Program-made: the position numbers and the translations under genes
Shown here: positions 8,013-17,022 of the stretch, piece after piece
Numbering within the stretch: position 1 is the first letter of the stretch
Layout: every line of letters begins with the position of its first letter
Source: a virus
Reading direction: 5' to 3' (one strand)
Length of the DNA: 64,000 nucleotides
IMG/VR virus record: IMGVR_UViG_3300031963_008876
Span: 1 to 64,000 of that record
Notes under the pieces: generated by a model
What the model was told of the DNA's origin: nothing
Databases searched by the model: none
Seen by the model: only the letters and a program-made list of their open reading frames with translations

Positions 8013-8368
8013 TGCAATACGTTTCTAGCCACGTATGCGTTTGGTACCACTGCCACACCCACACCCAGCAGTGTGGCACGGCTGCGTATTTGATTGAGGT
8101 AGTAGGCCAAGCTGGCATTTAGATTTACTCCATTGGTGCCCTGAAATTCTTTGAGCAATGTCAAGGCTGGAATGTTAGTACTTGAAGCAACTTGAAACAA
8201 ACTTGATGTAAAGTTTCCAGCTGAATTTTTGTTGCCCATTTCTTTTAAGAAATAGCTGTAGACCACATCATATTCAGCAGCCGGCACGTTGACTTCAAAT
8301 TTGTAAAAGTTATCAAAAACTCTTACAGTTGCATCAATGTTAGGGTTAACGGCGTTTACAGTGCTCAT
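8009..8368 (-). CDS. Conserved T4-like structural protein, function unknown
   Basis: This 119-residue protein has the pattern 'VRVFDNFYKFEVNVPAAEYDVVYSYF' followed by a helical part 'NIPALTLLKEFQ' and an end 'VVPNAYVARNVLQ'. Similar short proteins recur beside tail-tube and baseplate genes in T4-like phages. No enzyme motif is visible. It is encoded between the tube-cap protein and gp4 with overlaps of a few bases. It is probably a tail or baseplate component. Confidence 0.6.
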   Translation of the reverse strand: MSTVNAVNPNIDATVRVFDNFYKFEVNVPAAEYDVVYSYFLKEMGNKNSAGNFTSSLFQVASSTNIPALTLLKEFQGTNGVNLNASLAYYLNQIRSRATLLGVGVAVVPNAYVARNVLQ

Positions 8369-8371
8369 GTG

Positions 8372-9556
8372 TTATGTTCCATTAGGAGTTGATGGTGATG
8401 TCTTTGGAGTTGGAATAAACACACCAGTAGGACGGTTCATCACTGATCGTGTGGCAGATGCTACTCCGCCCAACAACACTTGAGTTCCAAGTGCAGTGGC
8501 TTCGCTTTTTACCACTGCTGCCAGGCCTGGGCCCTTGTTGCCGCCAAAAGTTTGATATGTGCGCATGGCTTTTTGTGCTGCTCCAATTAGTCCACCCACT
8601 GTGCCGCTTTGCAAATCACCAATGATGCCTGCACCTGCATCTAGCAAGCCGCCTTGACCAAAAATTGTACGATTGCCACCCGGACGAGCAATTGGACTGA
8701 CTGTGGTGTCATAGTGACTGCGATCAGCAAATCCTTGCACGTTAACATCAGGTCTACTGCTGCCAACTGCGCCATCATAGTATTTTACAGTTTCATAATC
8801 TATAGTCATGGTATTTTCCATGATGCCACCACCTTCAGTGTAGTTATAGGTATCGTGGTTCCAGTTTGATATTACAGGATTGATTAGCACATACTCAGCA
8901 AACTTGCGCTGATCCAGGCCGTAGATTCGGATGTCTCTAAAGAAAGGAGGCTTGCCACCGCCGGTGCCTGAACCAGTGCCATCCAGCCAGCTTTCACCTG
9001 AATATCCCCAGCCGTTGCGATTTTGAATGGTATCAGAATAGATGTCTCTGGTGTTGAGACTCGATCCAGTGGTTTGATTGTTTACTGTACCATTAGTGCC
9101 GTTGGTAGCAGATGCTGCCAAATACTGTTGGGTCGGATCTTTGTAGTAGTAGGAATAGTAATAGTACCACAACTTGCGAGCATTGTCTCCACCATCGTCA
9201 TGAAAGGTGAGAGTCACTGGCTGGTAATCAATTTTGGTTTGAATTATTCTTTTGCGATTGTATTGATTCAGCGTCTCAGTGGCCATTTTGTATTTTGGCA
9301 GTTCAGCTGTTTTGACCAAGAGACTGAGGTCATTGCGTTCTTGATTTCCAAATACGCCTGCTGATCTCAAATAAGGAATGGCATCTGTGTTTATGGTAAA
9401 ACTAACGTGGAACAAGAACTTAAACCGAGGTTTAAGTTCGTAACTGTTCGTGGTGAAAGTTTTACTTGCGTGAGTGTAGTCACGCAAGGTATTGTTGCCA
9501 ATGAATCCCTGAAGGATTTCATTACCAATGCCAAAAGGGCCGCCACCGTTGGCCAT
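8372..9556 (-). CDS. Baseplate tail-tube cap/initiator (gp48/gp54 type)
   Basis: The 394 residues begin with glycine-rich sequence and then 'DYTHASKTFTTNSYELKPRFKFLFHVSF', a pattern shared with T4-type tube-like baseplate proteins. The segment 'LVKTAELPKYKMATETLNQYNRKRI' followed by 'VTLTFHDDGGDNARKLWYYYYSYYYKD' is the tube-fold core also found in gp19. The C-terminal 130 residues are Gly/Ala rich and may reach into the tube. In T4, gp48 and gp54 start tube growth on the baseplate. Which of the two this represents cannot be decided by eye. Confidence 0.78.
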   Translation of the reverse strand: MANGGGPFGIGNEILQGFIGNNTLRDYTHASKTFTTNSYELKPRFKFLFHVSFTINTDAIPYLRSAGVFGNQERNDLSLLVKTAELPKYKMATETLNQYNRKRIIQTKIDYQPVTLTFHDDGGDNARKLWYYYYSYYYKDPTQQYLAASATNGTNGTVNNQTTGSSLNTRDIYSDTIQNRNGWGYSGESWLDGTGSGTGGGKPPFFRDIRIYGLDQRKFAEYVLINPVISNWNHDTYNYTEGGGIMENTMTIDYETVKYYDGAVGSSRPDVNVQGFADRSHYDTTVSPIARPGGNRTIFGQGGLLDAGAGIIGDLQSGTVGGLIGAAQKAMRTYQTFGGNKGPGLAAVVKSEATALGTQVLLGGVASATRSVMNRPTGVFIPTPKTSPSTPNGT

Positions 9557-9565
9557 AAGTTATCC

Positions 9566-10198
9566 TTATGCGCCTTGACCAGCGCCTGTTACAACATCGT
9601 TAATTGTGCGGCCAATTGCACTGCCAACTCCTGAGCCTTCAGGTGTCTGGTTGGCGTTATCGTAAGCAATGCTCATTTCAATTGTGGCTGCTTCGTTGGT
9701 ACCATAGTTCAAGTCACCATAGTTGGCACCTTTGAGGTAGCAACCATACAACTCCCAAGTTTCAAGAACGTTGATTTCTGTTGCGCCATTGCCGCCGTCA
9801 AGCACTTGAATCTTGGTCAAGAACTTGTAGTCGATACCAGATGCAGCAGAAGCCATTTCCAAAAAGTCCATTTGCTTTTGAAGTTGCTCGCCAATCAAGC
9901 GTGAAATTTGTCCTGATGCATCATCACGCAGCGACACTGTGATGTCGGCCCAGGTGTGCTTGCCGGCCAATTTCAATGTTGAATTATAAATTGGAATTGT
10001 AATTTCTTCAAAAGTCAAATTTGGGCGTGTGGCGCTGACAACTTGCTTTGTAAGTTCTGTAGTTGGTTTTGAAACACCAAAGTTCTCAAAAAACACTCGA
10101 AAGCGATATTTGAGTTTGGGCATCAACAGACCCTGAGCATTCGAGCTTTGGTCGCTTGCCAGTGGTACTGTCATTCTCTGTAGTGATGAAACTGCCAT
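9566..10198 (-). CDS. 19: Tail tube protein gp19
   Basis: This 210-residue protein has the tube-protein pattern: 'PKLKYRFRVFFENFG', 'LTKQVVSATRPNLTFEEITIPIYNSTLKLAGKHTWADITVSLRDD' and 'VLETWELYGCYLKGANYGDLNYGTNEAATIEMSIAYDNA'. It is a little longer than T4 gp19 (about 163), with an added Gly-rich tail. It forms the inner tube through which DNA passes. It lies directly after the sheath gene, as in T4. A GGAG ribosome site precedes the ATG. Confidence 0.92.
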   Translation of the reverse strand: MAVSSLQRMTVPLASDQSSNAQGLLMPKLKYRFRVFFENFGVSKPTTELTKQVVSATRPNLTFEEITIPIYNSTLKLAGKHTWADITVSLRDDASGQISRLIGEQLQKQMDFLEMASAASGIDYKFLTKIQVLDGGNGATEINVLETWELYGCYLKGANYGDLNYGTNEAATIEMSIAYDNANQTPEGSGVGSAIGRTINDVVTGAGQGA

Positions 10199-10234
10199 TT
10201 GTAGTAATCTCCTATATTGTTATTTACCTGGAAT

Positions 10235-10257
10235 GGAGGCGGATTAAAACCGCCCCC
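10235..10257 (-). terminator. GC-rich hairpin between sheath and tube genes
   Basis: GGGGGCGG and CCGCCTCC on the minus strand form an 8-bp stem with one G-U pair and a 7-base loop. It starts nine bases after the gp18 stop. No T-run follows, so it may protect or process the mRNA rather than stop transcription. Confidence 0.45.
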
Positions 10258-10265
10258 AATTTGGT

Positions 10266-13200
10266 TTAGCCTCCAGCAGCGATTTCACCAGTGTTCTTGA
10301 TACGCAATGGAATATAGATAAACTCCACTGCCTTCACTGGTTCTATGGCAATATCAACCCACAACTCATTACGGTCAATACGAGCTGGAGTGTTGTTACT
10401 CAAGTCGCACACTACCAAGTAGTCATAGATTGCACGTTTAGCAATCAAGTCAATCATCAAACTGTTGCAAGTGTTGGTGATCTCATTGCGTGTGATTTCG
10501 TCATTGGGCTCAAACAAATACAGTTTACCAATTTCTTCAAGACGTCCACGCAAGAATGCAACCAGTCGTGCAACGTTGATACGATCCAATGCTGTGGTAA
10601 CAGTGGTCGATGTCTTGTTACCAAAGTTGGTAATACCCACACCTGGAATAAAGGTGATTGGGTTGATGTTACGCTCATACAGGATGTCACGTACAGCTTG
10701 TCCAACGCTGAGTTGTTCAAATTCGCCAGTTGCGGCATTGATGTAGCCGATGGCCACAGCATTGTCAACAACACCACGACGTGTGCCTGCTGGTGCCAAC
10801 CATGGATAGCTCACAGCGTCTGATCGTAGAATTGTACGCATCATCATGTGACTTGGCGCACTAACCACAGTGTTTCCGCTGAGATCGCTTGTTTGGCAAC
10901 TTGGGTAGAAGTTGGCGGCGTAGTTGCTGGTTGATGTCAATCCATCTTCAGTATCTAAACCAAGTCCAAGGTTGTTGGTAGCCCAGCTAACCAAGCTGTT
11001 GCCATCTGGTCCAAGACGCATTGGTGTATCACCAACCACAAACAATGTGTTGTTGCGCTCGTTGCTGAGTGCAATCATGTTTGGTGTCAACTCAGGATAT
11101 GCTGTGGCAGAAATCAAGTTGAATCCATTCTGCTCTTCTCTTGCAGCAGCACTGGTATCAATACCTGACTTCATTGCTGCCACAACCATCTTGCGTTGTG
11201 CTTGACGTCCAGCAAACATTGCACCAGTATCTTTGTTGCCGCTAGCTGTCAACCAGGTATTCTTCACAGCTGGCAATGTATCATCTGGGAAGTCTGTGGC
11301 ATTAAAGTAGTCGCTTTGATAGCTCTTGACATTGTATCCTGATCGACGAGTGTTCCATAACAACATGCCTTGTGGATACAGGGCAGGATCTGGAGCATCC
11401 AAGTCTAAATAGTTAGAACTTGCCAATGCTTCAATGGTTGGGAATGGATCACTGATCGGATCTGTGGTACCATTTGTGGCCCAACGAGCGTCGGCAAATA
11501 GTATACCATTTTCTGTAACTTGATCAGTGGTATTGATTGCTACCCACTGATCAACGTTGTTTACTGATTCCCAACGATAAATCAATGGATAGTTTTCAAG
11601 ATCACTTGAATCAATCCACAAATCACCGTACTCCAAAGGAGATTCAGCAGCATTATTTTGTGTTGTTGGTGCAGTCGCAGCCACAATAGGTCCACTTGCA
11701 TTGGTAATTGTCAAATCGTAACCACGAACATCATTAGTTACGTTTTGATATCCAATCCAGCTGCCGTTGTTTTGAATCATGATATCAACTTGACTTGGAG
11801 TGCTGTAATACCACAAACGTCCGTCATCTGGATCAACGTCAGGTGCAGTGTCGCTGGCTGTGTAAGTGAACAAGTCAGCTGTGACCCAGTTGCTCAAATC
11901 TAAAAACGTGTCATCAGTTTTATTAAGGCGGCATTTGGGTGTTGCGTCTGTAAATCCAGCTTCAAGAATTGGTGTCCCTGAAACTTCTTGCAATGCAATA
12001 GATCCGCCTTGACTGTGTGAAAACACAATGTTACCAGCTGAGTTCACACTGGCTGATACATAAGGCACATTGGCAGCACTTATTGCTGCAATAAAATCAG
12101 CCACTGTTCCAGTACCACCAACAGTTGCAGTGCCTTGGTTAACTGTAGTTGCTGATCCAGCAACAGACGCTCTTATAAGAAGCGAATCACCAACAGTAAA
12201 CGATGGAGGCACAGTAGTACCAGTAACTACAGTAGCACCAAGTGCAATTCTTTCAAGGATTTCAAAATTAAATTGTGGGAATCCAGAAGCAGATTCTACA
12301 GCTTGTGTTAGCACATAGGTCGTTCCTACTGGAATATTTTTACCACCACCAGATGGATCTAGATCATAATTGGCAGCACGGTCTGAAGTATAAACGCCAC
12401 TAACTTGACTTACCCAAGCACCCAAGGTGGTGCTGTATTTTTGCACTTTCAAACTCATGCCATTGTTGGCAGAGCTGATGTTGTTCCATATAGATCCAGT
12501 TGGACGAGGACTTGTATCAGTGGTTCTCCAGCGTGGAGCTTGATAACTGTACCCCACAAAGTATGTGGGTGCAAGATAATCTTTAGCTTCAATGCCTAAT
12601 GCTGTCAGTAATGCTGCACCGCTGGTTGGTCCAGCTTCAATTGACACAATGCCACCTGAGCCAGTAGATCCGTCATTGGTAGCGTCGCTGGTGGCAAAAA
12701 TTTGTAACTTACCACTTACTGCGGCGGCTGTTACACCAGTTATAGAAGCAGCAGTAATAACTGCCGCTAGTCCAGCAACAGTATTGGTAGCACCCACTGT
12801 GATCAACGTATCGTTGATAAACATGCTTGCACCAACAGTCAATGTGGCAGGACTTGCTGTGCCTGCCACTGTGGCCCACGATGTTTTCCACTCATCAGTA
12901 CCAATTTGCACCCAAAGATTGCTAGAATTTTTGTAGTAGCCTGGTATAAACTGCGCAAATGCAATTACAGCATAGTCACCAACACTGCCAATTGATGGCA
13001 ATGGCTCATAGTCTCCGCCTGCGGCATCAACAACATCATCTTCGCTAATGATTTGAATTGGTGTTTTGACAGTGAAAACATTGGTAGTTTCATTCCACTC
13101 TTGGATGCCCCAAACTGATGTTGAAGTATCTAACCAATAGGTACCGTCAGCTGGCTCACCTACCGGACGAGTCAAACTAGCAGTAAGCTCTGTGAGATCA

Positions 13201-13541
13201 ATATCACAACGTTGGATATAGGCACGATTTGTAACGCCTAGTGCCGAATAAGCAGCCAGTAGACCATATTCGTTGAGTTCGTAACCGTTGATTGGAGTGC
13301 CAGTTGTGGTAGAATAAAAGAATGGCACACCAAATGTGGCCACCAAATCTCGTTGACTGGTGATTAAATAGGTTTTGTTGGCGTTGGCAGCAGTTGTGCC
13401 AGCAGCAACAGTTACTCCATCGCCTGACACTTTGTTTTGTGCAGTGGCAATGAGGAAATACGGTACGGTGTTAACGGCTGAAGGGATATATTGACTTTCG
13501 TCAATTACTGTTACTTCTACGCCTGGGGATACTAGAGCCAT
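10266..13541 (-). CDS. 18: Tail sheath protein gp18 with large inserted region
   Basis: The N-terminus (MALVSPGVEVTVIDES) and the C-terminal core ('ALDRINVARLVAFLRGRLEEIG', 'NEITNTCNSLMIDLIAKRAIYDYLV', 'IEPVKAVEFIYIPLRI') are typical of contractile tail sheaths. At 1091 residues it is over 400 longer than T4 gp18 (659). The extra length is an insertion from roughly residue 130 to 690 with several copies of a Gly-x-x-Trp ... Trp module (for example GTYWLDTSTSVW, GRLWYYSTPSQ, GDLWIDSSDLE). These should sit on the outside of the tail. A CATAAATA box and an AAGGAA ribosome site precede the ATG. Confidence 0.9.
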   Translation of the reverse strand: MALVSPGVEVTVIDESQYIPSAVNTVPYFLIATAQNKVSGDGVTVAAGTTAANANKTYLITSQRDLVATFGVPFFYSTTTGTPINGYELNEYGLLAAYSALGVTNRAYIQRCDIDLTELTASLTRPVGEPADGTYWLDTSTSVWGIQEWNETTNVFTVKTPIQIISEDDVVDAAGGDYEPLPSIGSVGDYAVIAFAQFIPGYYKNSSNLWVQIGTDEWKTSWATVAGTASPATLTVGASMFINDTLITVGATNTVAGLAAVITAASITGVTAAAVSGKLQIFATSDATNDGSTGSGGIVSIEAGPTSGAALLTALGIEAKDYLAPTYFVGYSYQAPRWRTTDTSPRPTGSIWNNISSANNGMSLKVQKYSTTLGAWVSQVSGVYTSDRAANYDLDPSGGGKNIPVGTTYVLTQAVESASGFPQFNFEILERIALGATVVTGTTVPPSFTVGDSLLIRASVAGSATTVNQGTATVGGTGTVADFIAAISAANVPYVSASVNSAGNIVFSHSQGGSIALQEVSGTPILEAGFTDATPKCRLNKTDDTFLDLSNWVTADLFTYTASDTAPDVDPDDGRLWYYSTPSQVDIMIQNNGSWIGYQNVTNDVRGYDLTITNASGPIVAATAPTTQNNAAESPLEYGDLWIDSSDLENYPLIYRWESVNNVDQWVAINTTDQVTENGILFADARWATNGTTDPISDPFPTIEALASSNYLDLDAPDPALYPQGMLLWNTRRSGYNVKSYQSDYFNATDFPDDTLPAVKNTWLTASGNKDTGAMFAGRQAQRKMVVAAMKSGIDTSAAAREEQNGFNLISATAYPELTPNMIALSNERNNTLFVVGDTPMRLGPDGNSLVSWATNNLGLGLDTEDGLTSTSNYAANFYPSCQTSDLSGNTVVSAPSHMMMRTILRSDAVSYPWLAPAGTRRGVVDNAVAIGYINAATGEFEQLSVGQAVRDILYERNINPITFIPGVGITNFGNKTSTTVTTALDRINVARLVAFLRGRLEEIGKLYLFEPNDEITRNEITNTCNSLMIDLIAKRAIYDYLVVCDLSNNTPARIDRNELWVDIAIEPVKAVEFIYIPLRIKNTGEIAAGG

Positions 13542-13566
13542 GGTGGGTTCCTTTTCAAGTTGTAGA

Positions 13567-13574
13567 TATTTATG
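13567..13574 (-). promoter_or_regulatory. Late promoter CATAAATA for gp18
   Basis: CATAAATA on the minus strand lies 25 nt upstream of the gp18 ATG, with AAGGAA between. This is the usual T4 late-promoter arrangement, with the first T of TATAAATA replaced by C. Confidence 0.6.
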
Positions 13575-13624
13575 GGTAGATTCAAAAAACGGTGTCGTAG
13601 ACTGCCCTTACCGTAAGGTTTGAG

Positions 13625-13632
13625 CATAAATA
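13625..13632 (+). promoter_or_regulatory. Late-promoter-like CATAAATA before the HNH gene
   Basis: CATAAATA on the plus strand is followed by CACC and then the ATG at 13637. Four bases separate box and start codon, the same as for gp16. Confidence 0.5.
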
Positions 13633-13636
13633 CACC

Positions 13637-13981
13637 ATGAGACCCATGTGCCCGGCCTGCAATCAACGACCTCGAGCTGTAAACTGCCATAGAGATGGCA
13701 AGATATACTATCGCAGTCGTTGCGAAACTTGCACGAAGAAAAATCGCAAAATCAAAGCACCGGTGCCGCGCTGGCAGTCAAGCGGATATAAGAAAAAACC
13801 CACATGTGATCGATGTGGGTTTAAGGCCAGACATCACAGTCAGTTGCTGGTATACCATGTGGATGGCAACCTCAATAACTGTGAGCTTCGTAATTTAAAG
13901 ACTGTGTGTATGAACTGTGTGGCGGATTTAAAACGCACAGATTCTACGTGGAAGCCCGGGGATCTTGAACCAGACTCTTGA
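13637..13981 (+). CDS. HNH-type zinc-finger nuclease-like protein
   Basis: This 114-residue basic protein has CxxC pairs (CPAC near residue 5, CETC near 29, CDRC near 57, CMNC near 96) that would hold zinc. The segment 'VYHVDGNLNNCELRNLKTVC' fits an HNH beta-beta-alpha metal core with the usual His and Asn positions. Similar small proteins occur next to structural genes in many marine T4-like phages. It is the only plus-strand gene in the first 20 kb, and its end overlaps the convergent gp1 gene by 38 bases. Homing or packaging-related nicking are both possible. Confidence 0.75.
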   Translation: MRPMCPACNQRPRAVNCHRDGKIYYRSRCETCTKKNRKIKAPVPRWQSSGYKKKPTCDRCGFKARHHSQLLVYHVDGNLNNCELRNLKTVCMNCVADLKRTDSTWKPGDLEPDS

Positions 13982-14594
13982 CCTGTTGATACAAGTCGTC
14001 TAGTGTGCCGTTGTTGTCTAGCACAGCATCAAATTCAGTTCCCACCCAGGCAGTTTCTGACGCATGAATTGCTAGTTTTTCCAGTTTGCGTTGACTCAGC
14101 GCCCAGGTTGAATTGCCATTGGCACCACGATTGACACTTACGGCTGCATTATACCAAGCAGGTTCAGGACCACGCACCACACGCACCACACGTCCGCCTG
14201 CGTTCTTAATGGCTAAAATTTCATTGGGGAAACGGCAGTCTGAGATCACAACATCATCCTGGCTGTGGCGCAGTTTGTTTTCCAAGCTGGCAATCCAAAT
14301 ATCATCATGAAACCCGGCTCTGCACACTTCTGTGCCCCAGTATTGTAGTATCCAACGAGGCGTTAGAGTGGGCATGTGCAAGCGTTCTGCCCACCACGGA
14401 TCCACTTGTTCTCGCCATTCACGGGCCATTTTTGTGCGGCCTTCCAGCATGGTTCTGTCCCACCCAAACACTTGTGCCACAGCATCTTTTAATGTGCTCG
14501 CAAAACTTTCTCTACGAAAGTGGTGCAAGTTTACAAGATAATCAGCTATGGTGTCTTTGCCAGACCCAATGAATCCACATATACCAATGATCAT
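13944..14594 (-). CDS. 1: Deoxynucleoside monophosphate kinase (gp1-like)
   Basis: This 216-residue protein starts with the P-loop GFIGSGKDT (residues 7-15). 'FASTLKDAVAQVFGWDRTMLEG' and 'WGTEVCRAGFHDDIWIASL' match the dNMP-binding part of T4 gp1, and 'VVISDCRFPNE' carries the Walker-B-like Asp. The enzyme phosphorylates dGMP, dTMP and hydroxymethyl-dCMP in T4; here it should supply dNDPs for phage DNA synthesis. The start overlaps the upstream stop by four bases. The HNH gene overlaps its 3' end on the other strand. Confidence 0.88.
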   Translation of the reverse strand: MIIGICGFIGSGKDTIADYLVNLHHFRRESFASTLKDAVAQVFGWDRTMLEGRTKMAREWREQVDPWWAERLHMPTLTPRWILQYWGTEVCRAGFHDDIWIASLENKLRHSQDDVVISDCRFPNEILAIKNAGGRVVRVVRGPEPAWYNAAVSVNRGANGNSTWALSQRKLEKLAIHASETAWVGTEFDAVLDNNGTLDDLYQQVKSLVQDPRAST

Positions 14595-15664
14595 ACAAGT
14601 TCCATAAATTTTTCTGTCAGTGTGTTTGGGGCCACTTGGTCATGCAGCATGAGAACGTCAATTGCTGATCCGTTGTAACCGTATTTTGCTAACATGGCAG
14701 CGGCACGATCAAGTTGTTGTTGATATCGTTGCTTGTTGACAGTATAGTTATGTTCTATATCATTTGCAAGAGATTCTGGATGCTCTGTGGCCAACTTATG
14801 CAACGCCAAAATGTTTTCATAAATTAGTTCCAAACGGATGTCATTGTTAACTTCCTGATCATACCCTGGATTGGGTAGGTGTTTTTCAAACGTTTTGTAG
14901 CCTAGCGACTGCAATCGTTCCAAGGTTCCTGCTGGGCCGGCAATCACAAAAGGATGGCGATTGTTGATTGCTTTGTAAGTTTTTTCTGTGGCCCGAGCAG
15001 TCAACGCATTGGATTGTTCAAACATGCTTTCACTGACCAAACTCACGCTGGTATCAGCAAATATTTTTGCATCATAATCACAATAATTACAAACGTGAAT
15101 GCTGGACCCACTCACTATTGGTGTCACCCCATCAGGACTGCCTTGCAGTTGCATAAACTCTTGCCATTGCTGATCAGCTGCATGAGGAATCAACTTGCGT
15201 ACTTGATTTTCAATTTGAACAGGTATAAACAACGACCAGCTCAGTTTATCCAGTTGCTCACGCTCATAAAACTTGTATAACAGTGGTGCTCGATGTGGTC
15301 TATCAGGTTTGCCAATTAAAAATAAAATGCGACTGCCTTGCTTTGCAACAGGCGCAGGAGCATTGTGGATTGTTTTTAACAACATGAAGTCAATATAATC
15401 AACATCTATTCCTGGCAAATGTTCTTGAGTGTATTGAGTGTAAAAATTAAAAAACACACAAAATTTCATGCCTAGATTGTGTATGTGTTCTTGCAGTGCA
15501 AGAGTTTGAGCATAGTGCTCTAATGGATTGCAATCTTCTTCCCGACAACCTAATACCAAAACATCTTTGCTTTTTTTAGCAAGAACAGCAATGCTGGTCA
15601 ACAAGTTTTCATAGGATACCGGGCTAAATTTTCCGCCAAAATCAAACGTAACCACCTGAGTCAT
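14591..15664 (-). CDS. Putative glycosyltransferase-like protein
   Basis: This 357-residue protein has an N-terminal alpha/beta half ('MTQVVTFDFGGKFSPVSYENLL') and a C-terminal half with 'VSLVSESMF', 'ALTARATEKTYKAINNRHPFVIAGPAGTLERLQSLGYKTF' and 'NPGYDQ'. The 'TEKTYKAI...HPFVIAG' pattern resembles the donor-binding part of GT-B enzymes such as fucosyltransferases. The acceptor is not evident. It sits in an overlapping set with gp1, the exonuclease and the SGNH/radical SAM pair. Function is tentative. Confidence 0.5.
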   Translation of the reverse strand: MTQVVTFDFGGKFSPVSYENLLTSIAVLAKKSKDVLVLGCREEDCNPLEHYAQTLALQEHIHNLGMKFCVFFNFYTQYTQEHLPGIDVDYIDFMLLKTIHNAPAPVAKQGSRILFLIGKPDRPHRAPLLYKFYEREQLDKLSWSLFIPVQIENQVRKLIPHAADQQWQEFMQLQGSPDGVTPIVSGSSIHVCNYCDYDAKIFADTSVSLVSESMFEQSNALTARATEKTYKAINNRHPFVIAGPAGTLERLQSLGYKTFEKHLPNPGYDQEVNNDIRLELIYENILALHKLATEHPESLANDIEHNYTVNKQRYQQQLDRAAAMLAKYGYNGSAIDVLMLHDQVAPNTLTEKFMELV

Positions 15665-15670
15665 AGCAAC

Positions 15671-16192
15671 TTATTTCAACTCCCGAACATTGAGATATTT
15701 AAGTGTATTTTGTAACATGCCTATTTGTCTGCGGCAGTCTTCTAGTGCATGGTGAGTGGTGGGAGGCATGGGTTGGCCGGGCCATAAACTGAACACTGTG
15801 CGGCTGTCTCGTACCATGTAGTACTGCCAGGGTAAGGGTTTGTTGTAGCTCTTGTAGGCATGCTCCAGGATGTTCATGTCGTATGTCGGTCCTTGCGCCC
15901 ACACACGCTTGGCATGCCAAATTAATCGGCCTAGTCCATCCAGTGCTTGGTCTAATGGTATGCGATCTTCATCAGCAAAGGCTTCGTCACGCACCACAGC
16001 AGGTTGTGTGGCCCACCATTCTATGGTGCCTTGCTGTATGCTACGAGTTTCTTGACTTTCCAGTGTGACTCTAGCATAAAATGATTGTTCGTAACAGCCA
16101 GAGCCAAACGGATCAAACGCCTGAGCAGCAATGGTAAGAATAGTAGTGTCGGGGCCTGTTCCCAAGCCCTCAAGATCAATCATCAGGTCCAT
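15671..16192 (-). CDS. dexA: DEDDh 3'-5' exonuclease, DexA-like
   Basis: This 173-residue protein has the exonuclease motifs in order: 'MIDLEGLG' (Asp and Glu), 'WAQGPTYDMNILEHAY' (Asp in motif II) and 'HHALEDCRRQ' (His and Asp in motif III). The domain is close to T4 exonuclease A and RNase T-type enzymes, which remove nucleotides from 3' ends. It is shorter than T4 DexA (227). In T4 the enzyme takes part in DNA turnover. Its neighbours gp1 and gp13 overlap or lie close. Confidence 0.78.
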   Translation of the reverse strand: MDLMIDLEGLGTGPDTTILTIAAQAFDPFGSGCYEQSFYARVTLESQETRSIQQGTIEWWATQPAVVRDEAFADEDRIPLDQALDGLGRLIWHAKRVWAQGPTYDMNILEHAYKSYNKPLPWQYYMVRDSRTVFSLWPGQPMPPTTHHALEDCRRQIGMLQNTLKYLNVRELK

Positions 16193-16234
16193 TTGATGAT
16201 TATAACAGATTTATGACTATGTGTCTACTGTGTG

Positions 16235-17005
16235 TTAACCAATTACCCAAGTCAACGGTTGTGAGCCGTCTACATACATTTTGAGTTGTTCAAGAAGAGC
16301 ATCCATTTGAGTTTGCGCTTCGACTTTCATGGCAGTGCCATTTAGAGTGCCGCCGCCTTGTGGGCCTGCAATTTGACCAAACTTCTCACGGGCTTCACCA
16401 ATGATCATTTTGCAGTTGGCAACCATGTAGTCTTTGATCCATTGTTGGATTTGGAAATCACTCAACAAGTTGATTTCAGGTTTTAGATTGTAAGTCCACA
16501 ACAACACAGCTTCGCCGGTGCCTTTGGGATCACGAATCAATTGCAGTTTTTTGGTTACAGGATTGTATGTGTAGTTCATGTAGCCACCAAACATTCTGGC
16601 AGCCAGTTCCACATACTGTGAGTAAAAGTCGTATGTGGCCAAGCCGCCTGCCACGTTGAAGTTCATCAGATACACATTCAAGCTGGCCTGACTAAACGGA
16701 TCAAAGTTTGATGCAAAGGGTCCAGTTGAGTCACCAAATGTTCTGCGAAATATCTGACGCACACTTATGACTTCTTGCGGCAGCTGGTAGATGTTTTCGT
16801 CCTTGACCAGGTACATGAAGCTGTAGCTTTCTTCATAGGCATTGTTGGCACGTTGACGATAGGTGCCAATGGTCTTTTGATATGCTGCTTCGTAATGTTC
16901 GGGATCTAGTTCAAGATCGATAATTTGACTGCCCAGCTGAAGCTGTGCATAATCTATGAGATTTTGCTTGAGCGTGGAAAGTGTATCTTGTTGCTGTTCA
17001 GCCAT
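16235..17005 (-). CDS. 13: Neck protein, gp13-like
   Basis: This 256-residue protein has 'LELDPEHYEAAYQKTIGTYRQRANNAYEESYSFMYL', 'YQLPQEVISVRQIFRRTFG', 'VLLWTYNLKPEINLLSDFQIQQWIKDYM' and 'MIIGEAREKFGQIAGPQGGGTLNG', the signature of the T4-like gp13 neck family. gp13 and gp14 close the head after packaging and form the tail attachment site. gp14 and gp15 lie on the opposite strand 3-6 kb away, so the neck genes are split here. Confidence 0.78.
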   Translation of the reverse strand: MAEQQQDTLSTLKQNLIDYAQLQLGSQIIDLELDPEHYEAAYQKTIGTYRQRANNAYEESYSFMYLVKDENIYQLPQEVISVRQIFRRTFGDSTGPFASNFDPFSQASLNVYLMNFNVAGGLATYDFYSQYVELAARMFGGYMNYTYNPVTKKLQLIRDPKGTGEAVLLWTYNLKPEINLLSDFQIQQWIKDYMVANCKMIIGEAREKFGQIAGPQGGGTLNGTAMKVEAQTQMDALLEQLKMYVDGSQPLTWVIG

Positions 17006-17022
17006 TGTGGACTCCGATAATG